From positions 1-21,306 of the forward strand of contig JNEM01008451.1 of NCBI GenBank assembly GCA_000697335.1: 21,306 nucleotides of DNA, given 5' to 3'. Under the pieces are notes generated by a model. It was not told the DNA's origin. It did not search any database and saw nothing but the letters and a program-made list of their open reading frames with translations. A program made the position numbers and the translations under genes. Source of the DNA: Conidiobolus incongruus B7586 (Eukaryota > Entomophthoromycota > Entomophthoromycetes > Entomophthorales > Conidiobolaceae). This document shows, in pieces, positions 11,824-21,306 of the stretch (position 1 is its first letter; every line of letters starts with the position of its first letter).

Positions 11824-13831
11824 TTATTTGTCAGCGCTATATCCAGAATCATAACTATTCTGATCTTTGTACTTAGGATCTGCTTGTGATTGACTATCTC
11901 CAGCTTCAGCGGAAGGTTGACCATCTTGACCAGGATAGTCGTAGCCATAAGACTCATAATATTTCTTATAGTATTCTCCATACTGAGCGTAATAATTGGC
12001 CAACTGTGCCTGGTACTCGGGGTCATCTTGCTGAGCTGCGCTGGGGATAGTACCAGTTTCGGTAGTAGCTGCAGTAGTAGTAGAAGTATCCTCTGACTTC
12101 TTACCACTGGCATCTTTTTCAGTAGACTGGTTAGTGGAGTTAGCACCATAATAGTCATAAGCAGATTGAGATCCATCCCCATATTGGTAGCCATAATAGC
12201 TTGCTGTAGTATAATTAGACCATATATAGGGATATAGTTGTGTTAAATTACCATATTGACTATATTGATAAGCGCTATAATAAGGATCTTGAGCACCATA
12301 TGTGCCATAACTATAGAGTTGTGATTGATCAAGGGGTTGTCTGACAAGTAAAATTAGGAATTGATAAAAAAATAAAATATAAATTAAACTTACCCATTGG
12401 GACCGGTAAGAGGAGTGGAACGAACACGCTAAAATCATTAGTTAAAGATAATTAAAATAATAAAATAAAAATACTTACATTAGCTCCAACTTTATCCATA
12501 ATCATTGTTTTGGCATATTCAACACAATCAAGGGAGCCTATAAAATTGTCAGAGAAGTATAATCAGTTTAATGTGGTTATAATTTACCTGAAAGATGGAT
12601 AAGACGATCATCAGGAGCATCTTCAGGAGAAGTCTGCTCAATTTGGATTTTAGCACGGCTTACTTGTTGGAGGTTTTTAATAGTTTCACCACCTAATTAA
12701 AATAAATAAAAACAATCCAAAAATATTCAATGTGAATATTACTTACCTCTGCCAATAACTAAACCGACGGTATTGTTAGGGATAGTTAAAGTACAACTTA
12801 CATTGAGAGTTACAACAGGTTGACCGTAAGCATTAACCTAAATTTAAATATGTTAATTATAACGATAAAATACCCCGAATTTATAATTACAGATTGAGCT
12901 TGATAATATACGTTATTAACAACATCATTAACCATACTTTTGGCAATTTCGACTGCTTGTTGAGGGCCTTGAATTTGAACAAATCTTTCTTGTTTGTTAT
13001 TTTCATCTTCAGGCAACACCATAACTTTACAACCACTACGAGTTTGGAGATCTCTAATAGTTTCACCTCCGCGGCCAATAACAAGACCAACCTTATTGAT
13101 TGGAATTGGGACTTGAACTCGAATCATACCATAAGGAACTGGCCCATCGATACCTGAACTTCCATAAGGATCATTATTGCGTTGATTCTGTTGATAATTA
13201 TTGCTAGCGGAGATTAAGTCCAAAATCGCCTTTTTAGCACTCTCAGTTGCGGCAGGATGTCCACTTAAAATACAAGTACGCTCAGGTGTTGGTGGGTGAG
13301 ATTCAGGATTAAATAAAATTTTGACACCATGTTCATTTTGAAGTCGCTTTAAAGTTTCACCATTTCGACCAATAATTAACCCTACTTTGTTGGAAGGGAC
13401 TTGGAAATTGATAGAAGGAGGTCCTGAACTTCTGCCATCTTCTGCACCAAGACCAGAACGTTTGGCGCCTAAAAAACTATTAGAATTTGAAATAAAATTA
13501 AATACTTATCGCAAAATTACCTTCGGCTCCAGAAAATTGGCGTTTATATTCGCCTCCATATTCTTGACTACCTGAAGAGCCTTCAGGTCCTTCTTCAAAA
13601 TTTCTCTTTCTTTTACTATCGTCGTCGGTACTCGCTAAATTAAAAATGATTTAGTAAAATTGAAAAATAATAAAATAAAATAATACTTTGATCAGGATTT
13701 TGACTATGTTGAGTAGCAAATTTGGCAGCTAAAGCCTTAGCTTTGGCGAGGGCGTCGGAAAAGTCGGCGGTTGATTTTTTAGGAGCATTAGTTGAAGGTG
13801 GCGGAGGTACTGCTGAGTAATCTTCTCCCAT
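11824..13831 (-). CDS. Triple KH-domain RNA-binding protein, FUBP/KHSRP-like
   Basis: Eight exons (13831-13687, 13634-13521, 13468-12891, 12837-12747, 12692-12588, 12537-12479, 12428-12394, 12340-11824) join in frame to 547 residues; introns are 50-54 nt. Three KH type-I domains carry the nucleic-acid-binding GXXG loop: GRNG (120-123), GRGG (218-221) and GRGG (308-311), each preceded by a V-G-L-I/V-I segment. The spacing and the N-terminal Ala/Lys helix (ADFSDALAKAKALAAKFA) resemble the far-upstream-element-binding/KHSRP group, which binds single-stranded AU/GU-rich RNA or DNA to control transcription, splicing and mRNA decay. The tail from about 376 is Tyr/Gln/Ser-rich with repeated YY and SQYG-like units, then a Ser/Thr/Ala stretch, a low-complexity region of the kind that drives condensates. 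Residues 52-60 (DDDSKRKRN) look like a nuclear-localisation patch. Start at 13831 is the first ATG and opens a sensible N terminus. Confidence 0.9.
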
Positions 13832-15254
13832 TTTTTTTCTGAATTAACAATATTGACAACTAGTTTTTGATATCAATTCACAAAAGCATTCAATTTTAAT
13901 TTCTATCTTAATAATTTTAAATTTTGGTTTCATTATTGAAATTTCTTAATTGAGTATTTTAATTGGTTGTTGAAAAATAGTGTCTGATTTATCTTTGTTT
14001 TATGAAATTTTTCATAATACAGTATTGTTCATTTAATTGAACGAGAATTTTCTTCAAGAACAATATTGAATTAATCAAGATATACTTTTTTAATAATTTT
14101 TCTAGATAATGAATTTTGTCAAAGTAGATTATATACACAATCAATACAATTAGAAAAATAATATTGAATTAATTTACTAATATTAAATCCTTTATTTTCC
14201 ATCTTTTACACAAAAGAAAATAAAAAATTCAAAGTTGTATTCAATCGTATTGTGTAAAATTAAATGAACATTCCTGTATTAGATTTCTATTTTTTCACCC
14301 TTTATTTCATATTTTATTTTGAATTATTATTATTTATTAATATTAAAAAATCAAATATTTAACTAATCATGGATAAATCCGTATGATTATTGTTAATGAC
14401 TATTTAGATATGACTATACTGTCCAGGGCCTTCAACTAATCATATCAAAATCTGAAATCCAAACTTGAAATTTTATTTTATCATCACCATTTTATCACAT
14501 CAAAAGTTGTATCTTCTAATCATCAATATGACTTAATTCCAATTACTCAAATATAACTATCCTATTATTTACCGTTAATGTTGCTGGATACTTGTTTTAT
14601 GTTTTATCATTCTCTAGTAAACTAAGAATGATTGTATCATAATTCAATACAATTATTATTCATGTTTCTGTTAAATAATAGATTTATACATGAAAATTGA
14701 ATAGCTTTGAATATTGATTAGTTATGAATATATAAGGTTTTTTCTCCACAAATTGATTAAGCATTAACTTGATAACTTGACAATATGATAATATATATTC
14801 AGTTCAATGATTTTTAAGATGGTGTTTCATATAATTGATGAATTTTGAGGATTTTTATAATTAGATCATGAATTACAATGCAACTAAAGGCTGATTAAAT
14901 AAGCTTGGATTATATTTTATACATTGATTTTAATCATATAATTTACTCTATTATGATATAAGTTTAACAGCCAATCATAATATTTGTTTTTAATAATTTG
15001 ACTTTGATTAAGACTTGATATTTTTCTGAATAAACTTTGATTGAATTTTAAAAAATAGATTTAAAAATTTGAACAATTTGAGTTATTTATTCAATTTGTA
15101 CAAAACATTCTAAATAAATACAATCAAAGAGATTTCAATAATTGGATTCACTGAATGTATTGAGAATATTGGTTGAAATTAAAAATAATTATTAAAGAAA
15201 AAGTATAAATAAAATTGAGGAAAAAAAAAGGTAAATGAATTTAATATTAAAAAT
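13832..15254. other. Intergenic spacer between the KH gene and tRNA-Ile
   Basis: This spacer includes the KH-gene promoter (one ATTGG at about 13962, otherwise featureless AT) and the small Tc1/mariner-like MITE listed separately. From about 14280 to 15254 I see only AT-rich DNA, with no open frame, RNA gene or clear repeat. Confidence 0.5.
14020..14276. mobile_element. Putative Tc1/mariner-type MITE (257 bp)
   Basis: Imperfect 19-bp terminal inverted repeats: left CAGTATTGTTCATTTAATT (14020-14038); right, reverse-complemented from 14276 to 14258, CAGGAATGTTCATTTAATT, 17 of 19 matching. Both ends are bordered by TA (14018-14019, 14277-14278), the target site of Tc1/mariner elements, whose ends often start CAG. 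There is no coding capacity. Seen only once here, so the call rests on end structure. Confidence 0.5.
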
Positions 15255-15327
15255 GCTCCCAACAGGGATCGAACCTGTGACCTTGGCGTTATTAGCACCA
15301 CGCTCTAACCAACTGAGCTATGGGAGC
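15255..15327 (-). tRNA. tRNA-Ile (anticodon AAT)
   Basis: A 73-nt cloverleaf: acceptor stem GCTCCCA/TGGGAGC, D stem GCTC/GAGC, anticodon stem TGGTG/CGCCA with loop CTAATAA (anticodon AAT, reading AUU after A34 to inosine), T stem ACAGG/CCTGT with loop TTCGATC. The A box (TAGCTCAGTTGG) and B box (GGTTCGATCCC) are intact, and there is no intron. A T5 run one base past the 3' end serves as RNA polymerase III terminator. Identical to the copy at 20816-20888. Confidence 0.97.
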
Positions 15328-16100
15328 ATACCAGAGGGCATTTTCAATAAACTACAACTACTTATTTAAATATCATTGTCATTTAAACTCAATTTTTTTT
15401 TCATTATTTATTTTCATTTCTTTTTACATTATTTTATTATATCTCTAATATAATATTTTCTATAATACCTATTTTATATCTTTATACCAATCAATTCATT
15501 CTTCACAATTTCTTTTAATCTACTCCGATTGAGATCCCAGATATCTAATTCTTAGAGATTTACAAAATCCTCAAATTTATTCTACTTTATATAAGCTTCT
15601 TCACGTTTTACATATTTTTTCAATGATATTCAAAATTTACTTCATCCTGAAAAATTTAGCTTGAATATTCAATATTCTATTATTGGAACCTTTTATGAAC
15701 AATAATCACGAATTTATTTTTAATCTTTTGAATTTCGCTTGGAAATTGATGAACTTCTAGCCTTCCCTTTTACATGATTAATTTGTCGTAATAGTTTCCT
15801 GTTTCAAAAGCAATCAAGCCCATCAAATTGGAATAAACTGGTGAGGATTTGGTTAATTCCGAATTAAGTAACTCCATCTGGTCAAATACTAAGCACTCCT
15901 AACACTCAGAGATCATAACAAAGAGGTATATATTAATTAACTAAAAACATTTGTAATTTGATTAGATTCAAAATTTATTTTGTTGAAATATTGTTACATA
16001 TTAGGTAATTGAATTATTATATTGGGTAATATTTGTTTGAAAAACTAATAATTATGTTGTGTTAAATTAGTTAATTAAAATGATTCTATAAAAAAACTTA
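15328..16100. other. Spacer between tRNA-Ile and the kinase gene
   Basis: This is 5' flank of the minus-strand tRNA and 3' flank of the kinase. It is mostly AT-rich; about 15730-15930 has somewhat higher GC but is closed in all frames I read and matches nothing I recognise. Confidence 0.4.
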
Positions 16101-17881
16101 TTACACTAAGGATGTAGGGGGTGTGAGATCCACTACTAAGCCATCGCGATCGGTTCGCTTGGCCTTTATACCCTTGTAAAGGGGCTTGAGCACTTGTGCA
16201 AATCCCTTGTTTGACGACTGGGGCGATGCTTGATCTGAGAGGGACGCTGCCGCTGAAGAATGTCTCGTGGAGGGGGAAGGTGGCGATGGCGGAGAGTGAG
16301 ATTGCGACTGAGATCCATTTTTGCGAAGGTCAGGAAGATCAGGCTCCTTTTCAAAAAATCTGCTCAATTGTTGGTAAGATCGACTTTTTCTGCGATCCAT
16401 TTTCGCGAGTTTTGGGATCTGAAGCTGTTGGGGTAAGGTTGAGGAAGCATAGGGCAAATTCGCGGGTTGTGGCGCTGGGGAAGTTTGAGCACTCGCATTA
16501 TTTGAGCCTACTATGGAGTGGCGCTTACTTCGCGATGATGGAATCCCCATGCGGATGGTGTAGTCATATGTGAGATATTCCTTCTCCATTGTAAGCATAT
16601 CACCAGTTAATGAACTGGTATCTTTATTGCGCTTTGATGGTAAACTTTCAAGAGGACAGTCCTCTAACAAAAGCTCCTCCAAATCATAAGTCATATCAAA
16701 ATTAGGCTGATTTACATTAGGAACAAATGGATTGGGATTGATTTTGTATAGCATCTCGTCCCAATCCGTCGTCAGGAATATATTGTGATTTTGAATATCT
16801 TGTAAGCCATTGGGTCCAGCTCCCAATCGTTTGGCAGGGTCTTTAATGAGTAACTTGCTAATAAAATCAATCATATGTATGGATACTTCCACTTGTGATG
16901 TTTGATAAAAGTTAATTGATTCATCCACAATGACTTGACGTGTCTTCTGCTTTTTAAGACTGTCTTGAAACGGCGTCTTTCCATAAACCATCTCATACAA
17001 ACATATTCCCAATGACCACCAGTCTATGGCTGTTGAATATCCTTCTCCCGTTATTATTTCAGGTGCTAACAATTTCATTAATAAGTTATTTATATCACTA
17101 ATATTTTTTGATATTTACCCATATATTGACTAGTGCCAGATTGCGACGTTAATAATTTATCCTCACTATAATGAGTTGCAATATTAAAATCTGTAATATG
17201 AGCATGACCTATAATAATTCATTATTATAATTATAAAATGAAAAAAAATGAAAAATATTTTTACCGTTATCGTCTAACAATATATTATCAGGTTTAATAT
17301 CTCTATAATAAAATTTAAATAAAGTAATTATGAAAAATAATTATCCTAAATACCTATGAATAACTTTAGCCTTATGTAAATAACCTATAGAACACACCAC
17401 CTCGGCAGCAATTTTAATTATTTCAGGTTCTGAAAATTTTCTCCTATTCATATGAAATCTTAAATCTCCTCCCAACATTAAATCCAGCACCATATACAAG
17501 TTATAATCGTCTTGAAACGAATATTTTAAATTACACACTAAGGGATGGTGCAAATCTTGAAGCAAATTACGCTCTCTAATTATGTTTTTGGTCATCTTTT
17601 TACGTATGATATCCTCTTTATCTAAGTATTTCAGGGCGAAATGTTCTTTGGTAATTTTATGCTGTACCATACGTACCTAAATAGGAGAATTAGTACACAA
17701 GATTTCAATCGATAAAGTATTAATATTATTGTTACTTTGCCAAAGCTGCCCCTACCAATACACCTTAGTAATTTGAAATGAGTTAAATCCACTAAATAAT
17801 CATTAATATTCAATTTTTATATAATTATTAATCAATTTTACCCTCTTCGGACAGAGGCATCTTATTATTAGAATTCCCCAT
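16101..17881 (-). CDS. STK32/YANK-type serine/threonine protein kinase (AGC group)
   Basis: Six exons (17881-17842, 17791-17736, 17676-17354, 17302-17265, 17208-17119, 17065-16101) join in frame to 503 residues. Kinase features: glycine loop GRGSFGK (26-32), ATP lysine in ALKYL (Lys48), helix-C Glu67, the YANK-typical MVLDLMLGGDLRFH, catalytic HRDIKPDN (139-146), DFN in place of DFG (159-161), APE (183-185) and IDWWSLG. DFN and the post-kinase segment NPFVPNVN...DLEELLLE match animal STK32A-C, so the subfamily is well supported. The protein begins MGNSNN, with Gly2 suited to N-myristoylation as in STK32A, implying membrane association. After about residue 330 comes a roughly 170-residue Ser/Pro/basic tail (SRSKRHSIV, MDRRKSRSY), probably disordered and phosphorylated, longer than in animal STK32 and noticeably richer in GC than the kinase exons. 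The metal-binding Asp159 is kept, so activity is expected. Substrates of the family are little known. Confidence 0.92.
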
Positions 17882-18687
17882 AACTTCAAAATAATATTAA
17901 TATTACAAAATTAAAAAATATAACTAATATATACAAATTTTAATAATATAAATGACACTTTAAAAATTCTCTATTAAATAATAATTATTAACAACAAAGA
18001 AAATGATTAATTAAATTATTTTAAAAAATTCTAAATTAAAAATTGGTTAGATGAATTAATGAAGAAAAAAAAATAAATAGAAATTCTAAATTGATGATTA
18101 ATGTTCTAAATGTAGTGTTAGGAAAACTCAAATTATGTACAGAAATGCCAATTCGATATTCTTTTTTAACAAACAATCAATCAATTACTTGGGGTATTAT
18201 TTGGTCAAAGTACATTGTTTTAGTACTCAAAAGCCCTAAAAACAAATAGAAATAATTCCGGCCAATATAACCATGCATTTTAGAGCGGTTATTTAACATC
18301 CAATTTGGAACTTATTTCAAAATATTATTCGAATTTTTAAACCTACAAACTCTATTAAATTATTAAAAAAATATTGGGACCTCTCATTGGTTATTTTAAA
18401 TTTTTCTCAAATTAGAATTGATACACATCCACATGTTTAAAACTAATCGGTTTAAATTGGTATCAGTATAATGTTTCAGTTTCATATTCCTTATCAAATA
18501 TGTTATAATATCTTTTATCTTTTATTTTTCGTTCTATAAAATCTCAATATATAAACTAAATCATTTAAATTTCAAATAAATTTAAATAATTATTTAATAT
18601 CATTAATTAATTAATTTACACAATTCATTATCACTCATATTGAATCACCACTTCAATTTCAAAAAACGTGGTCAACACTTTATGATC

Positions 18688-18708
18688 TCATAATTTATTA
18701 AATTATGA
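18688..18708. repeat. Perfect 10-bp palindrome
   Basis: TCATAATTTA, one central T, then TAAATTATGA. It is surrounded by AT-rich DNA with no larger element visible; it could be chance, a protein-binding site or a remnant. Confidence 0.5.
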
Positions 18709-19370
18709 CCTGAGAAAAATATTTGAATAGTTAAATTGATATTAAAATCAGTTATATTAACTGTGTCTTTTAACACTTTGAACTTGAAAATTTATCAAAT
18801 TTATAAGTGTTAAATAATTGAGTACTTTGGTTAATTAATTATTGGGCGTTAATGTGATCTTGATGGCCGGTGAATGACTTGGTGGATACATAATTCCAAT
18901 TAAAAAAGTAATCAAATTTTGAATTAAGTATGAGGGAACTATACTAATTTCAAAGTAATTCAAAACACTGAATCGATTCCTGGAATTATGTTAAGGAATG
19001 TATTTTATTTTGATTGAATTATATTCAATTCATTACAATTTATTAAGTCATGAATTATGTTTCTGTATAGAGTTATAAATTTTGATATTTATTACTAAGT
19101 GTGCATTAAAAAGAATAAATATGGTTTATGTTCTAAATCTAATTCATACATATATTATATCAAATTCTATTCAACCAAAAAATAAATCACCAAAGTTATT
19201 ATTATTGTGATTGGCATATATACATATTTTGAAATTATAATGAAAATAGAAATTAACGTATCAATATTGGAATTATATTAATTTTAACAAAAGATTATAA
19301 ATTATGTTAATTATACATTGTTAGATTATATGTTTTTAATAATTCTATTGATCAAAATAAAGATATTTAA

Positions 19371-19416
19371 AAATATGACAATTTATGAATTGATATGTAA
19401 TAAAATTGTCATATTT
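19371..19416. repeat. 14-bp perfect inverted repeat (hairpin)
   Basis: Arms AAATATGACAATTT (19371-19384) and AAATTGTCATATTT (19403-19416) around an 18-nt loop. The stem includes a non-trivial GAC/GTC core, so it is less likely to be pure AT chance. No flanking duplication is evident. Confidence 0.55.
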
Positions 19417-20220
19417 ATTATTTATATTGATGAATATTTTAAAATTTAAAAATAAGATAATTTGATGCTAATAACAAGAGTTATGCAATTTTTGTATTTA
19501 TCTCATTTTGAATGTATTGAGTTGATTTTCCTGAAAAAATTCTAATTTTATATTCGAACCAATTTCATTAACAATAAATTATTATCAGAATTTTAAAGAC
19601 TTCAAAAGTCAGACTGGTAAAATTTAAATCAAATAACAATTAAGTACAATGTAACATTATGATATAAATATCCTATTCAATTATTTAATAATTCATTTTT
19701 AAAATTTAACAATTTTATGATTATAAAATTATAATATCCCATATATGTCATTTTTGTAGTTTATATAACATATTTCATTCTTCTCAAATTAATAAATTAT
19801 ATAATTTTATTCCAAATTTTTATTTTTATAGAATTATAAATTATAATGATGATAAAAATCTCTATCATTTCAATAATATTATAACTATTAGTTGGATTTA
19901 AAATTATTTTAAAATCAAAAAAAATATAATGAATTTAGAAAATATATCCTCATTAATACTAAATCAATATTTGAAAAATTATATAAATTGATCGTTAATT
20001 GGTCAAATTATATAGATTTTTTAAATAAAATTATTGAAATAATTCAAGGCATAAAATAAAAGTAAATGAATTATGATAATATATTAATAGACTTAAAATA
20101 AAGTAAATCATAGTATATAAAATAGAATATTCATAAGAATATAGGAAATTGAATAAAGGAAGAGGTAGTGATTAAAAAAAATTAATATTGATTAGATACA
20201 TGCATTGTAATATATTTTTA

Positions 20221-20760
20221 AATGTCTAAATATGTCGCAGTTATTAGCTTCTTGAGCGTCATCGATGATGCTGATACAGCCATTGCGTAAGTCAGATTGT
20301 GAAGCATTGTGCCTACAAACTAAGGTAGATTACCGATGATCAGTTCCCTGGCCATCCGACCATGATTACTGTTGAATGGGACATTGAAGAGGGCGACTAA
20401 ATCAGCAGCAGTGGCAGTATGAGGATTTGGCATGCTAAGAAGGTGAAATCACAGAATATTAATAGGAATAGGTGTAGAACGGATAATGGAATATGGCCCA
20501 AGTGAAGCTATAGGTGGCTCCTTGAGTATACTCGGAAGCGGGGTTTGAGTAGGAATATAAGGGTTTATTTGTAAAGCAGAATAGAGAAAAAAGTCTTCCT
20601 TTTGATTGAGTATGAAGTGTTGGCATAAGTAGGCCATCGCGGATCAATAGAGTGGTTTTAAAACATGTAGATATTGTTATATCAGGAGTTTAGAGCCTTG
20701 TTCACTACTGGTTGGGATTATTGAGATGGCTTAATTGGGATGATCGGTGATTTGGTAGTG
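20221..20760 (-). other. GC-elevated coding-like relic 5' of tRNA-Ile
   Basis: About 540 bp with GC far above its flanks and codon-like composition, best seen on the minus strand, where 20637-20449 is an open stretch of 62 codons. No frame gives a full protein and I recognise no domain. It lies directly 5' of a tRNA gene, a favoured landing zone of some retroelements, so it may be a broken old mobile-element copy; a decayed host exon is equally possible. I do not assign a product. Confidence 0.3.
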
Positions 20761-20815
20761 ATTTTTGAGTGAGAAAAGATATCCATTAGATAACAATTGT
20801 CAAAAAATATTTAGA

Positions 20816-20888
20816 GCTCCCATAGCTCAGTTGGTTAGAGCGTGGTGCTAATAACGCCAAGGTCACAGGTTCGATCCCTGTTGGGAGC
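20816..20888 (+). tRNA. tRNA-Ile (anticodon AAT), second copy
   Basis: A 73-nt cloverleaf identical base for base to the minus-strand copy at 15255-15327: acceptor GCTCCCA/TGGGAGC, anticodon loop CTAATAA, T loop TTCGATC, A and B boxes intact, intronless. A T4 run at 20890-20893 is the polymerase III terminator. Flanks differ completely from those of the first copy, so only the gene itself is conserved. Confidence 0.97.
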
Positions 20889-21306
20889 ATTTTATTTCTG
20901 GTATTCATAATATTTTCCTATTCTAATTTCAATTTAATACTCTTATTCCAATTTTTAATCATTTTTTTAACTTAATTTTTTTTAACAACCAAAATACTAT
21001 TAGTTTTTTATCAATCTTTTGGAAATACAAGTTATATATATTTAAAATTTATTCAAATTAAGAAATATAGATCAATATAAACTCAATTTATATAAATATT
21101 CAAAAATGTATATATTTTAGTTTAATCCTTCAATAATAAAATAAATTTTTTTAATATAGTTTTTAACAATTATATAAATAATTTAATATAATATTTTAAA
21201 ATATTAGTTTAAAAAATTATGACAAAATTTTTAATTTATAATTTTTAAATATATTCCTAATTTTGAAAAATTAAAAATATATAAAATATATAAGTAAATA
21301 ATTATT
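20889..21306. other. AT-rich spacer at the right window edge
   Basis: Beyond the tRNA terminator the sequence is almost wholly A and T, with no open frame or repeat ends that I could support. Confidence 0.5.

Larger units (their letters stand above)
17882..20220. other. AT-rich intergenic spacer 5' of the kinase gene
   Basis: About 2.3 kb without coding potential. A CCAAT sequence on the plus strand (GGCCAATAT, near 18260) is the only promoter-like word noted. The stretch around 18845-18895 is slightly GC-raised. Two inverted repeats are listed separately. No RNA gene was seen. Confidence 0.5.

Noticed and set aside
11787-12194. 135-codon frame on the minus strand
   Set aside because: Overlaps the KH-protein tail exon in another frame; the tail frame joins correctly to upstream exons, this one does not.
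16196-16573. 125-codon plus-strand frame
   Set aside because: Antisense to the GC-rich tail of the kinase; open because of base composition, no homology recognised.

Overview
This is an AT-rich nuclear fragment from a eukaryote, most likely a fungus. Coding exons are moderately AT-rich and intergenic DNA is extremely AT-rich. Four genes carry 21 canonical GT-AG introns, all between 46 and 60 nt. The gene set (replicative MCM5, an EPS1-type membrane PDI relic, an STK32/YANK kinase, a FUBP-like KH protein, a ZNF511-like protein) together with the tiny introns fits an early-diverging fungus (Mucoromycota or Zoopagomycota grade). The lineage is an inference and cannot be fixed from the sequence alone.

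Layout: (1) 1-1884, minus: 5' two thirds of MCM5, cut by the window edge, with a CCAAT-box-rich promoter. (2) 1885-4246: AT-rich spacer holding one GC-elevated island (about 3540-3880). (3) 4247-4985, minus: 4-exon ZNF511-like two-finger protein. (4) 5161-7352, minus: an intronless PDI/EPS1-like gene with eight in-frame stops and a frameshift, so a pseudogene. (5) 7914-8714, plus: intact intronless six-TM protein resembling the bacterial VC0807 family, divergent from the pseudogene. (6) 9031-10453: a 1.42-kb non-coding transposon with 264-bp terminal inverted repeats and a TTAA target duplication. (7) 11824-13831, minus: 8-exon protein with three KH domains. (8) 14020-14276: a small Tc1/mariner-like MITE. 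(9) 15255-15327, minus: tRNA-Ile(AAT). (10) 16101-17881, minus: 6-exon STK32/YANK-type kinase with an N-myristoylation-type start. (11) 17882-20815: AT-rich spacer with hairpins and a coding-like GC-elevated relic (20221-20760). (12) 20816-20888, plus: a second tRNA-Ile(AAT) identical over all 73 nt to the first.

The genes do not form a pathway or cluster. They are ordinary housekeeping and signalling genes separated by AT-rich spacer and mobile-element debris. The most interesting items are the decayed intronless PDI, its neighbour that may have come from bacteria, and the young-looking long-TIR element. I saw no CRISPR array, defence island or recognisably new system.
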